17,021 nucleotides of DNA from Bacteroides sp. (GTDB lineage: Bacteria; Bacteroidota; Bacteroidia; Bacteroidales; Muribaculaceae), in assembly GCA_014801655.1 (NCBI GenBank), contig JAAVDT010000028.1, positions 1 to 17,021 of the forward strand, given 5' to 3'. Every line of letters starts with the position of its first letter. Position 1 is the stretch's first letter. Positions 6,849-14,505 of this stretch are shown here, in pieces. The notes beneath the pieces are model-generated. The model did no database searches. It had not been told where the DNA came from and worked only from the letters and a program-made list of their open reading frames with translations. The position numbers and the translations under genes were made by a program.

Positions 6849-8273
6849 ATGACTCCCGAGAAAGAAAATCAAAATCAGACTGAAGGCTTGCCCGCATCGC
6901 AGTCGCCATGCTGTATGCGACGCTGCGAACACCGCAATCCGCCGCGCGGCAAGCTGAACTGCTACAACTGGCTCGGCGACATTCCGGGCGGACATGCCGA
7001 CTTCGACATCGTGGAGGTTCAGTTCAAGAACACCCGCAAGGGATTCTTCCGCAACTCGCTCCACCTGCCGCTTGAAATCGGTGATACAGTGGCCGTTGAA
7101 GCTGCTCCGGGCCACGACATAGGCCAGGTGACGCTCACCGGCATGCTCGTGGCGCGTCAGATGCGCAAAGCCAACATCAAGAGCGACGCCGAAATCAAGC
7201 GCGTGCTCCGCAAGGCCAAGCCTGCCGACCTCGACCGCTTCGAGGAGGCAAAGGCCAAGGAAAACGACACGATGATTCGCGCCCGAAAGATTGCCGAAGA
7301 CCTCAAGCTCAACATGAAAATCGGCGACGTTGAATATCAAGGCGATGGCAACAAAGCGATATTCTACTACATTGCCGATGAGCGCGTTGACTTCCGTCAG
7401 CTCATCAAAGTGCTGGCCGACGCATTCAAGGTGCGCATTGAGATGAAACAGATTGGCGCGCGCCAGGAGGCAGGCCGCATAGGCGGCATCGGTCCCTGCG
7501 GCCGTCCGCTGTGTTGCGCAAGCTGGATGACCAACTTCGTGTCGGTAGGCACAGCCGCCGCACGTTTTCAGGACATCTCGCTCAACCCCCAGAAACTGGC
7601 CGGACAGTGCGCGAAACTGAAATGCTGTCTGAACTTCGAGGTCGGCGTCTACGTTGAAGCGCTTAGGCATATGCTGGGCAAGGATGTGCGCCTCGAAACC
7701 GCCGACGCCACATACTTCTTCTTCAAGTACGACGTGTTCAACCGTCAGATCACCTACAGCACCGACAAAAATATCCCCGCCAACCTGACCACGATTTCCG
7801 CAGGCCGCGCCTTTGAAATCATGGCCATGAACAAAGCGGGCGAGAAGCCGGTCGCACTGCTTGCCGAAGATGACCGCAAGCCGGAGAAAAAACCGTATGC
7901 CGACCTGCTCGATCAAGACAACATTTCGCGCTTCGACAACAAGAAGAAGAAAAAGAAACGCAACAAGTCGAAATCGCAGGGTGGCTCCTCGCAACCCGCA
8001 GGCAATCAGGCAGGCGAGCGTCAGAAAGAGCAACCGGCAGCCGGAGGTGAACGCCAGCAGCAGCAAAACACTGCTCAGGGCGAACGCCAGCAGGGTCAGA
8101 ACCGTCGCAACCGCAACAATGACCGCCGCCGGCGTCAGAATGGCGGAAATAATCAAGGTGGCGGTAACAACCAGGGCGGCAACAATCAAGGTGGCGAAGG
8201 CCGTCAGCACGACAACCGCGAGCCTAAAGCACCCAAGCCCACCCCTCCGGCATCAGGCGATAAAAACCAGTGA
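6849..8273 (+). CDS. ricT: RicT/YaaT-family PSP1-domain protein with long basic Gln/Asn/Gly-rich tail
   Basis: A 474-residue cytosolic protein. The PSP1 core spans about residues 45-300 and contains the family cysteines: Cys217, Cys222 and Cys223 in PCGRPLCCASW, then Cys254, Cys259 and Cys260 in GQCAKLKCCLNFE. In Bacillus subtilis, RicT works with RicA and RicF in an Fe-S-containing complex that steers RNase Y. Here an extra N-terminal cluster (Cys21, 22, 26, 38) precedes KLNCYNWL, which I recall as a pattern of the Bacteroidetes versions. From about residue 360 the sequence becomes a lysine run (365 on), then repeated GERQ and NNQGG units with Arg/Asn stretches. It looks disordered and probably binds nucleic acid. 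No ricA or ricF homologue is in the window. The upstream rny suggests function in RNA processing, and gldH follows 43 bp downstream, as is common in this phylum. Confidence 0.9.
   Translation: MTPEKENQNQTEGLPASQSPCCMRRCEHRNPPRGKLNCYNWLGDIPGGHADFDIVEVQFKNTRKGFFRNSLHLPLEIGDTVAVEAAPGHDIGQVTLTGMLVARQMRKANIKSDAEIKRVLRKAKPADLDRFEEAKAKENDTMIRARKIAEDLKLNMKIGDVEYQGDGNKAIFYYIADERVDFRQLIKVLADAFKVRIEMKQIGARQEAGRIGGIGPCGRPLCCASWMTNFVSVGTAAARFQDISLNPQKLAGQCAKLKCCLNFEVGVYVEALRHMLGKDVRLETADATYFFFKYDVFNRQITYSTDKNIPANLTTISAGRAFEIMAMNKAGEKPVALLAEDDRKPEKKPYADLLDQDNISRFDNKKKKKKRNKSKSQGGSSQPAGNQAGERQKEQPAAGGERQQQQNTAQGERQQGQNRRNRNNDRRRRQNGGNNQGGGNNQGGNNQGGEGRQHDNREPKAPKPTPPASGDKNQ
8142..8199 (+). repeat. Short in-frame tandem repeat coding for NNQGG units in ricT
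   Basis: Three imperfect 15-18-base units with the pattern AAYAAYCARGGYGGC stand head to tail inside the ricT tail and encode NNQGGG, NNQGG and NNQGG. Synonymous differences between copies (AATAATCAAGGT against AACAACCAGGGC) show that the protein pattern is kept rather than freshly duplicated DNA. Confidence 0.7.
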
Positions 8274-8316
8274 GAAGATCATTGAGAAAACACCACTCCT
8301 TAGTCATCAATCATCA

Positions 8317-8781
8317 ATGAGCAGAATCCTGTCAGCCATAATAGCCCTTCTTCTTGTCGGCACGCTTGCTGCATGTCGCGGCAACGATGAGTTCAGTCGG
8401 TTTGTTGAAATCGACCGGGCAGCGTGGGGCTATGGCGACACGGTGACGGTGGTGGTGTCGCATCTCGACAGCCTGCCATCGAAGAAACTTTCGGTGGGTG
8501 TGGTTCACAACGACGACTTTCCCTATCAGAATCTCTGGGTGGAAGTGAGCTACACCGATTCGATCGGCAAGCTCTACCGCGACTCCGTCAATCTGCAACT
8601 GGCCGACGAGTTCGGCCGCTGGCAGGGGAAATCACTGGCCGGCTCCCATCAATATGAGGCCACGCTGAGCCATGCCTTTCCGCTGGCCGACAGCACCCGC
8701 GTGAACCTTCGCCACATCATGCGCGTTGACACCGTAAGGGGCATAGAGCGAGTGGGCCTGACAGTGTCACGTCTGCCTTGA
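8317..8781 (+). CDS. gldH: Gliding-motility-type lipoprotein GldH
   Basis: A 154-residue lipoprotein. The N-terminus MSRILSAIIALLLVGTLAAC is a lipoprotein signal peptide with lipobox LAAC and Cys20 as the lipidated residue. The rest (SRFVEIDRAAWGYGDTVTV, SYTDSIGKLYRDSVNLQLADEFGRWQG and the C-terminal GIERVGLTV) fits GldH of Bacteroidetes. GldH is needed for gliding in Flavobacterium, but it is also kept in non-gliding Bacteroidales, where its role is not clear. It follows ricT, the usual partner. The frame stays open for about 450 bases upstream across the ricT tail. I started at 8317 because only that ATG gives a signal peptide. Confidence 0.88.
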   Translation: MSRILSAIIALLLVGTLAACRGNDEFSRFVEIDRAAWGYGDTVTVVVSHLDSLPSKKLSVGVVHNDDFPYQNLWVEVSYTDSIGKLYRDSVNLQLADEFGRWQGKSLAGSHQYEATLSHAFPLADSTRVNLRHIMRVDTVRGIERVGLTVSRLP

Positions 8782-8838
8782 CCGCAGTGTGCTCCGCCAA
8801 CCGGAATTTTATTTCAAGTTAAACTATCAGAGTGTGTT

Positions 8839-9486
8839 ATGAATCTAACGAATAAATTTGACAGCCTGATATTTGATATGGACGGCACCCTTTGGGATGC
8901 CGTCGACACATACGCCGAAATCTGGAACGAGACCTATCGCCGCATGAATGTCGATGCCCGCGTGACGCGCGAAATGCTCATCGACTGCATGGGGCTTACG
9001 CTCGACCGCATCGTTGAGCGCATTGCTCCCGCCAATCTTGACATTGAGCTGTTTGCGAAGACACTGCGTCAGGTCGACGCAGAATTGATGCCTCGTCTCG
9101 GAGGGCGTCTCTACGCCGGTGTGGCCGAACTTATTCCGGAACTTGCCAAAAGCCATAAACTCTACATGGTCAGCAACTGCGGCCCCCACGGACTCGACTA
9201 TTTCCTCGACTACACCGGGCTGCGCCCCTATTTCACCGCCACGCTGACCAACGGCGAAACCGGACTTTGCAAGGCCGACAACATCCACCTGCTCCGCGAG
9301 CGATACCTGATGGACACACCTATATATATAGGCGACACTCAGGGCGACTGCGACAATGCCCATGCCGCCGGGCTTCCGATGGTCTGGGCCTCCTACGGGT
9401 TCGGCCTGTGCAACAATGCCGAATTCAAGGCCGATGACTTCCGCGAAGTGGCATCCCTGTTCCTCCAAAACAATCAAGAGTCATGA
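8839..9486 (+). CDS. HAD-superfamily hydrolase (phosphoglycolate phosphatase-like)
   Basis: A 215-residue cytosolic phosphatase of HAD subfamily I with all four motifs. Motif I is FDMDGTLWD (nucleophile Asp13, general acid Asp15). Motif II is the Ser in MVSNCG (Ser112), motif III is Lys145 in GLCKADN, and motif IV is YIGDTQGDCDNA (Asp166, Asp170). A helical cap lies between motif I and about residue 85. The closest types are phosphoglycolate phosphatase and beta-phosphoglucomutase-like enzymes, but the substrate cannot be told from sequence. Its stop overlaps the next start as ATGA, so it is translationally coupled to the M24 peptidase. Confidence 0.88.
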   Translation: MNLTNKFDSLIFDMDGTLWDAVDTYAEIWNETYRRMNVDARVTREMLIDCMGLTLDRIVERIAPANLDIELFAKTLRQVDAELMPRLGGRLYAGVAELIPELAKSHKLYMVSNCGPHGLDYFLDYTGLRPYFTATLTNGETGLCKADNIHLLRERYLMDTPIYIGDTQGDCDNAHAAGLPMVWASYGFGLCNNAEFKADDFREVASLFLQNNQES

Positions 9487-10658
9487 AGAAAGAACCGCTC
9501 CAATTGCTCCCCGCCGAGGAGGCCTCGCTGCGCCTCGACAAAGTGAGCTCGCAACTTAAAGCGTCGGGTACCGAAGCCATGCTTGCCGGCGACAACGCCA
9601 CGCTCTATTATCTGACCGGTCGCGTGTTTGCCGGATACGCCTACATCACCGATGCAGGCGAAGCCACATTCTTTATCCGTCGCCCCGTGGAACTTGAGGG
9701 CGACAACGTGGTCTACATCCACAAGCCGGAGCATATTCCTGACCATCTGACAGCGATGCCGAAATCCATAGCTCTGGAACTCGACATCACCCCCTACTCT
9801 GCCATCGGTCGCCTGCAAGCCATTTTCCCCGAGGCAAAAATGGTCAACGCATCGCCTATGCTTCAAGCCGCCCGCGCCACAAAGACGGCTTTTGAAATAG
9901 AGAAAATCCGTCAGTCGGGCATCCGTCAGGAGCGAGTCTACCGACTAATCCCGAAGCTCTACCGCCCCGGAATGACCGACCTCGAACTGCAGGTCGAGAT
10001 CGAACGCGCATCGCGCCTCGAAGGTTGCCTCGGCCAGTTCCGAATCAGCGGCACATCGATGGAACTCTATATGGCCAACCTTCTTGTGGGCGACAATGCC
10101 GACAACCCTACGCCCTACGATTTCGCAATGGGTGGCGCGGGTCTTGACCCGTCGCTCCCGGTGGGCTGCAACGGCACGGAGATACGCCCCGGCGAGAGCG
10201 TAATGGCCGACGTAAACGGCAATTACACCGGCTACATGACCGATATGACCCGCACATTTGCCCTCGGAGAGCTTTCACCGATCGCCATGAAGGCACATCA
10301 ATGTTCAATCGACATCTGCCGCGAACTCTCGGCAATGGCGCGCCCCGGCACTCCGGCCAAAGCGCTCTACGTCAAGGCCGAAGAGATGGCCAAGGAGGCA
10401 GGTCTGCATGAATACTTCATGGGCCACCGCCAGAAGGCCGGATTCGTGGGCCATGGTCTGGGTATCGAAATCAATGAACACCCCGTCATTGCGCCCCGCT
10501 CGCGCGACATCATTGCCGAAGGAAATGTGTTTGCGCTCGAACCCAAATTCGTGATTCCCGGCACCGGAGCCGTTGGCATCGAAAACACCTATTGCGTCGG
10601 AGCTGACAAGACCGAATGTCTGACCAACGCACCCGAGCCGATCATCTATTTCGACTGA
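9483..10658 (+). CDS. M24-family metallopeptidase (Xaa-Pro aminopeptidase/dipeptidase-like)
   Basis: A 391-residue protein with an N-terminal creatinase-like domain (about 1-150) and a C-terminal pita-bread domain. All five metal ligands of the M24 family are visible: Asp243 and Asp254 in MADVNGNYTGYMTDMTRTF, His324 in GHGLGIE, Glu353 in ALEPKF and Glu367 in GIENTYC. It probably cleaves the residue before proline in small peptides as a two-metal enzyme in the cytosol. No signal peptide is present. The start overlaps the HAD stop (ATGA). Xaa-Pro dipeptidase is an equally possible specificity. Confidence 0.9.
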   Translation: MKKEPLQLLPAEEASLRLDKVSSQLKASGTEAMLAGDNATLYYLTGRVFAGYAYITDAGEATFFIRRPVELEGDNVVYIHKPEHIPDHLTAMPKSIALELDITPYSAIGRLQAIFPEAKMVNASPMLQAARATKTAFEIEKIRQSGIRQERVYRLIPKLYRPGMTDLELQVEIERASRLEGCLGQFRISGTSMELYMANLLVGDNADNPTPYDFAMGGAGLDPSLPVGCNGTEIRPGESVMADVNGNYTGYMTDMTRTFALGELSPIAMKAHQCSIDICRELSAMARPGTPAKALYVKAEEMAKEAGLHEYFMGHRQKAGFVGHGLGIEINEHPVIAPRSRDIIAEGNVFALEPKFVIPGTGAVGIENTYCVGADKTECLTNAPEPIIYFD

Positions 10659-10707
10659 CCGCTCCTGAAATCTCCAACCGGTCAAAAAACAACAAACGCA
10701 ATCTGCT

Positions 10708-12135
10708 ATGGACGAAGATATTCTCAAACGCATCAACCGCAAAGCATTTGAAGCCGTGGGACGCGCCGCCGATGCGCTCGCGCTCCCCTGCTATGCCGTT
10801 GGCGGCTATGTGCGCGACCTCTTTCTCAACCGCCCGTCGAAAGATATTGACTTTGTCAGCGTGGGGCACGACAGCGGCATAGCCATTGCCCGCGAGCTGG
10901 CCCGACAGCTTGGCCGGGGCGCCAAAGTGAACGTGTTCCGCACCTATGGCACCGCGCAGCTCCGCTTCGGCCGCCTTGACCTTGAATTCGTTGGAGCCCG
11001 CAAGGAATCTTACCACCGTGAGTCGCGCAACCCCATTGTGGAGGAGGGCACTCTGACCGACGACATTTCGCGCCGCGACTTCACCATCAACGCCATGGCG
11101 CTGCAGGTCAACGCCGAAGGCTTCGGCACGCTGATTGACCTCTTCAACGGCGTAGACGACCTCCGCGCAGGCATCATCCGCACCCCTCTCGACCCCGACA
11201 TCACCTTCTCCGACGACCCGCTGCGAATGATGCGCGCAATCCGCTTCGCCACTCAGCTCGACTTCACCATCGAACCCACTACGCTCGAAGCCATCACACG
11301 CAACGCCGCGCGCATCGACATCATCACCCGCGAAAGAATCACCACCGAACTGATGAAAATCATGCAGTCGGCGCGCCCTTCGATTGGTTGGCGACTGCTG
11401 GCGCAGACCGGTCTGCTGGCCCACATTTTTCCCGAACTCGACGCCATGCGCGGAGTTCAGACCGTCAGAGGACGCGGCCATAAAGACAACTTCGACCACA
11501 CGATGCTCGTCATGGACCGCGTAGCCGCCAAGAGCGACAACGTCTGGCTCCGCTGGGGCGCATTGCTCCACGACATCGCCAAGCCGGTGACCAAACGCTG
11601 GGACGACCAAATCGGGTGGACATTCCATAACCACAACTTCATCGGCGCGCGCATGGTGCCTAAAATCTTCAAGCAGTTGCGCCTGCCGCTGGGCGAGCCG
11701 ATGCGCTACGTCCAGAAGATGGTCGAGCTCCACATGCGCCCCATAGCCCTGGTCGAAGAGACGGTGACCGACTCTGCCGTGCGACGTCTGATTGTCGATG
11801 CCGGCGATGATATCGACGACTTGATGACCCTCTGCCGCGCCGACATCACTTCGCGCAACGCCGAAAAAGTGAAACTCCACCTCAAAAACTTCGAGGAGGT
11901 TATTGAAAAAATGAACGATGTCAACGAGCGCGACCATCTCCGCCTCTTCCAGCCTCCGGTCAGCGGCGAAGAAATCATGGCCACATTCGGCCTGCCGCCC
12001 TCGCAACCCGTCGGCCAGATCAAATCCGCCATCAAGGAAGCCGTGATCGAAGGCATCATTCCCAACGACCACGATGCCGCCTACGAATACATGCTCACCA
12101 TTGCCGCCGAAATGGGCTTCAAACCAGTCAAATAA
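10708..12135 (+). CDS. cca: CCA tRNA nucleotidyltransferase / poly(A) polymerase-like, HD domain
   Basis: A 475-residue class II nucleotidyltransferase. The catalytic head has VGGYVRD (Gly32-Asp37) and the metal-binding DID (Asp46, Asp48), followed by the RRDFTINAMAL motif and the neck signature DPLRMMRAIRFA. A C-terminal HD domain carries FDHTMLVMDRV and ALLHDIAKP (His288, Asp289). It should add or repair the CCA end of tRNAs. The tRNA-Gly genes at the left end encode no CCA, so the cell needs this activity. Poly(A) polymerase uses the same fold, but the full-length head plus HD form is usually the CCA enzyme in Bacteroidetes. It lies 49 bp after the peptidase gene and the same distance before queD. 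Confidence 0.92.
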   Translation: MDEDILKRINRKAFEAVGRAADALALPCYAVGGYVRDLFLNRPSKDIDFVSVGHDSGIAIARELARQLGRGAKVNVFRTYGTAQLRFGRLDLEFVGARKESYHRESRNPIVEEGTLTDDISRRDFTINAMALQVNAEGFGTLIDLFNGVDDLRAGIIRTPLDPDITFSDDPLRMMRAIRFATQLDFTIEPTTLEAITRNAARIDIITRERITTELMKIMQSARPSIGWRLLAQTGLLAHIFPELDAMRGVQTVRGRGHKDNFDHTMLVMDRVAAKSDNVWLRWGALLHDIAKPVTKRWDDQIGWTFHNHNFIGARMVPKIFKQLRLPLGEPMRYVQKMVELHMRPIALVEETVTDSAVRRLIVDAGDDIDDLMTLCRADITSRNAEKVKLHLKNFEEVIEKMNDVNERDHLRLFQPPVSGEEIMATFGLPPSQPVGQIKSAIKEAVIEGIIPNDHDAAYEYMLTIAAEMGFKPVK

Positions 12136-12184
12136 CAACCGCTCAAGAGCGCAAATCGCTCAAGCAATATCCACAGAAAAACCG

Positions 12185-12517
12185 ATGTATTACGTCACCA
12201 AACGCATTGAAATATCAGGATCTCACTCGCTCAAGCTCAGCTATCCGAGCAAGTGCACCTCTCTGCATGGCCACAACTGGATTCTGACAATCCACTGCCG
12301 CGCCCGCGAACTCAACGCCGACGGCATGGTCACCGACTTCACCACCATCAAGCAGGAACTCACCGAAATGCTTGACCACAAAAATTTCAACGACGTTCTC
12401 CCCTTCAACCCAACGGCCGAAAACATTGCCCGCTGGGCCTGCGAACGCATCCCCAACTGCTATCGCGTTGACGTTCAGGAGAGCGAAGGTAACATCGCCG
12501 CCTATGAAATCGACTGA
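12185..12517 (+). CDS. queD: 6-carboxy-5,6,7,8-tetrahydropterin synthase (QueD)
   Basis: A 110-residue enzyme of the 6-pyruvoyltetrahydropterin synthase fold. It converts dihydroneopterin triphosphate to 6-carboxytetrahydropterin, the substrate of QueE, on the route to queuosine. The zinc ligands are His14 (SGSHSL) and His28 and His30 (SLHGHNW), and Cys24 stands at the catalytic position (SKCTSLHGH). The C-terminal LDHKNFND and the acidic QESEGNIAAYE are also typical. The frame is open from 12074, inside cca, but the ATG at 12185 gives the standard N-terminus (MYYVTKRIEISGSHSL). It overlaps queE by 14 nt. Confidence 0.93.
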   Translation: MYYVTKRIEISGSHSLKLSYPSKCTSLHGHNWILTIHCRARELNADGMVTDFTTIKQELTEMLDHKNFNDVLPFNPTAENIARWACERIPNCYRVDVQESEGNIAAYEID

Positions 12518-13091
12518 TTCGCCTGAATCCACTGCCGAAAAGCTCTATCGCATCAACGAAATCTTCTATTCGCTTCAAGGCGAGGGGTTTCACACAGGCA
12601 CACCCTGTGTGTTTCTGCGCTTTTCGGGTTGTAACCGCCGGTGCGAGTTCTGCGACACCGACTTTGCGGCAGCCACGCCGATGTCGGCTTCGGAAATCGT
12701 AGACCGGCTGCTGCAATACCCTTCGCGACGGGTGGTGGCCACCGGAGGCGAACCGCTGCTGCAGCTTGACAGCCGGCTGATTGACGCTCTCCACGAGGCA
12801 GGATTCACCATTGCCGTTGAAACCAACGGCACCCTCCCCGTGCCTGCAGGCATCGACTGGGTCACTTGCTCTCCGAAAGAGCCGCCACTGGCCATTGACC
12901 GCATCGACGAGCTAAAGATAGTGTTCAGCGGCGCTGACCCCGAGCAAATTGCCGGTCTGCTGCCCCAGGCCAAGCATCACTTTCTGCAGCCACTGAGTTG
13001 CTCCAACACCGAGGCAGTGGTCGACTATATCCTCGCCCATCCCCGCTGGCGACTTTCGCTGCAGACCCACAAACTGATCAACATTCCCTGA
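12504..13091 (+). CDS. queE: 7-carboxy-7-deazaguanine synthase (QueE), radical SAM
   Basis: A 195-residue radical SAM enzyme that rearranges 6-carboxytetrahydropterin into 7-carboxy-7-deazaguanine for queuosine. The iron-sulfur motif CNRRCEFC uses Cys43, Cys47 and Cys50. The N-terminal NEIFYSLQGEGFHTGTP and the SAM-contacting ATGGEP and VETNGT are typical of QueE. The start at 12504 lies inside queD (14-nt overlap). An upstream in-frame ATG at 12372 is rejected because the added residues only shadow queD. queC and queF are not in the window. Confidence 0.94.
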   Translation: MKSTDSPESTAEKLYRINEIFYSLQGEGFHTGTPCVFLRFSGCNRRCEFCDTDFAAATPMSASEIVDRLLQYPSRRVVATGGEPLLQLDSRLIDALHEAGFTIAVETNGTLPVPAGIDWVTCSPKEPPLAIDRIDELKIVFSGADPEQIAGLLPQAKHHFLQPLSCSNTEAVVDYILAHPRWRLSLQTHKLINIP

Positions 13092-13131
13092 CCGCTGCGA
13101 ATACGGACTTTTTTTGCTTGAAAATTTTTAG

Positions 13132-13139
13132 TAATTTTG
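13132..13139 (+). promoter_or_regulatory. Putative -7 box (TAATTTTG) for the PD40-protein gene
   Basis: TAATTTTG matches TAnnTTTG and lies 14 bp before the ATG at 13154. A TTTG at 13113-13116 is only 15 bases upstream, too close for a classic -33 box, so the promoter is half supported. The T-run at 13109-13115 may also help end the upstream que transcript, behind a weak CCG/CGG hairpin at 13092-13106. Confidence 0.5.
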
Positions 13140-13153
13140 GGAGCTAAATCATT

Positions 13154-14467
13154 ATGGCTATGAATCGACTATTACTGCATATACTCCCGGCGCTGCTGCT
13201 CTCGGCAGTCGTCGCCACGCTGCCCCTGCAGGCCGCCGGTCAGAAAAAGAAGACCGCCACAAAAACCACTGCCAAAGCCCCCAAGCTATCCGCCGACGAA
13301 CTCGACCGGAAAGCCTCAGAAGCATTCAACAACTATCAGTTTGAGCAGGCGCGCGAATATGGCGAAGAACGTGCAAAGATTCGTCCGGCCGAAGGCGATG
13401 GCGATGACGTGTTTTTCAAAAAGTGCGACCTGGGGCAGAATATGCTCCAGCGCGTTGAAAACATCGCAATAATCGACAGCTTCACCGTTGATAAAGACCG
13501 TTTTTTCGAAGCATATCGCCTCTCAATGCCATCCGGACGCATCATTTCAGGCGCGAAACTGCCTGAGGAGCTCGCAAAAGCTGCACCGGCACAGCACTTT
13601 ACGCAGGAAGCGCTGACTCCGACATTCGTTACCGAAAACGGCGAAATGATGATTTGGTCAACAGTTGATAAAGACGACATTGCACATATCGTCACATCTC
13701 ACCTTCTCTCTGACGGAACGTGGGAAAAGCCCTATCAACTCTCCGAATCAATCGACGGAATGATTGATGCAGTGTGGGACTCAATGGGATTTCCATTTCT
13801 CATGGCCGACGGAACGACACTCTATCTCGCTGCCGACAATTATGAATCGCTCGGCGGCTACGACATCTTCGTGACCCGCGACAACGGCAACGGCTTTCTC
13901 GAACCGCAAAACATCGGCATGCCCTACAACTCGCCCTACGATGACTACATGATGGCCATCGATGAAGTGACCGGCGCAGGCTGGTGGGCCACCGACCGCA
14001 ATCAGATTCCCGGCAAGGTGACCATCTATGTGTTTGTGCCCCAGGAGCTGCGCATCAACTACCCGGTGGATTCGCCCGACCTGATTGACCGCGCAAAAAT
14101 CACCCGCATTGCCGACACCGGAGCGTCGACCGACAGCAACGCCCGTGTGCTCTCGGCAATCAAATCGCTCAAAGACACTAAGGATGCCGCGCAGCCCGAC
14201 TTCACATTCGCCCTCCCCGGCGGACGCATCATCACCCGCTTCAGCCAGCTCTCCAATCCGGCAGCCGTGGAAGCGATGAAGCTCTATCTCGACGCTCAGT
14301 TTGAACTCGACAGAGCCATTGAACGACTCGACGACATGCGCCAAGCCTATGCTTCATCACGCGCCAACAAGGCGCAGATTCTCTCGGCCGAACAGGAAAT
14401 CGAACGCATGCGCATCAACCTCCGCCGACTCTCCAACAACGTTGTCAAAGCCGACTCACGCCGCTAA
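13154..14467 (+). CDS. Secreted PD40-repeat (beta-propeller-like) protein of unknown function
   Basis: A 437-residue protein. The N-terminus MAMNRLLLHILPALLLSAVVATLPLQAAG is a Sec signal peptide, cleaved probably near AAG. A Lys/Thr/Ala linker follows, then a TPR-like helical stretch (LDRKASEAFNNYQFEQAREYGEERAKIRP). Blade-like repeats follow with DGTTLYLAADNYESLGGYDIFVTR and NGFLEPQNIGMPYNSPYDDYMM, the PD40 pattern seen in TolB and in OmpA-associated Bacteroidetes proteins. The C-terminal third is helical (about 350-437, RAIERLDDMRQAYASS). Unlike PorE-type proteins it has no OmpA domain. It should act in the periplasm. A partner is not evident from its neighbours. A second in-frame ATG at 13160 is an alternative start. 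Confidence 0.8.
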   Translation: MAMNRLLLHILPALLLSAVVATLPLQAAGQKKKTATKTTAKAPKLSADELDRKASEAFNNYQFEQAREYGEERAKIRPAEGDGDDVFFKKCDLGQNMLQRVENIAIIDSFTVDKDRFFEAYRLSMPSGRIISGAKLPEELAKAAPAQHFTQEALTPTFVTENGEMMIWSTVDKDDIAHIVTSHLLSDGTWEKPYQLSESIDGMIDAVWDSMGFPFLMADGTTLYLAADNYESLGGYDIFVTRDNGNGFLEPQNIGMPYNSPYDDYMMAIDEVTGAGWWATDRNQIPGKVTIYVFVPQELRINYPVDSPDLIDRAKITRIADTGASTDSNARVLSAIKSLKDTKDAAQPDFTFALPGGRIITRFSQLSNPAAVEAMKLYLDAQFELDRAIERLDDMRQAYASSRANKAQILSAEQEIERMRINLRRLSNNVVKADSRR

Positions 14468-14505
14468 TAATCGGGCTATCAGCTCCATCACAATCTTTTA
14501 AACAC

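Noticed and set aside
6843..8210. 455-codon minus-strand frame opposite ricT
   Set aside because: Covers ricT almost end to end. Its hydrophobic N-terminus is the complement of the Gln/Asn/Arg-rich tail, so it is a composition artefact.
7861..8316. Open frame of 152 codons before gldH, overlapping the ricT tail in another frame
   Set aside because: The translation is low-complexity Arg/Thr/Ala-rich. It stays open because the overlapped repeat has few TA-starting triplets in that frame. The GldH signal peptide begins only at 8317.
9321..9330. TATATATATA runs (here and near 3442 and 475) as possible shared regulatory motif
   Set aside because: Inside the two coding copies the run just encodes Ile-Tyr-Ile in beta strands; three occurrences do not form a pattern.
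10642..12138. 498-codon minus-strand frame opposite cca
   Set aside because: Mirror of the CCA-enzyme gene; low-complexity His/Val/Gly-rich translation without recognisable motifs.
12074..12184. N-terminal extension of QueD overlapping cca
   Set aside because: The added residues are a shadow of cca and precede the canonical QueD start at 12185.
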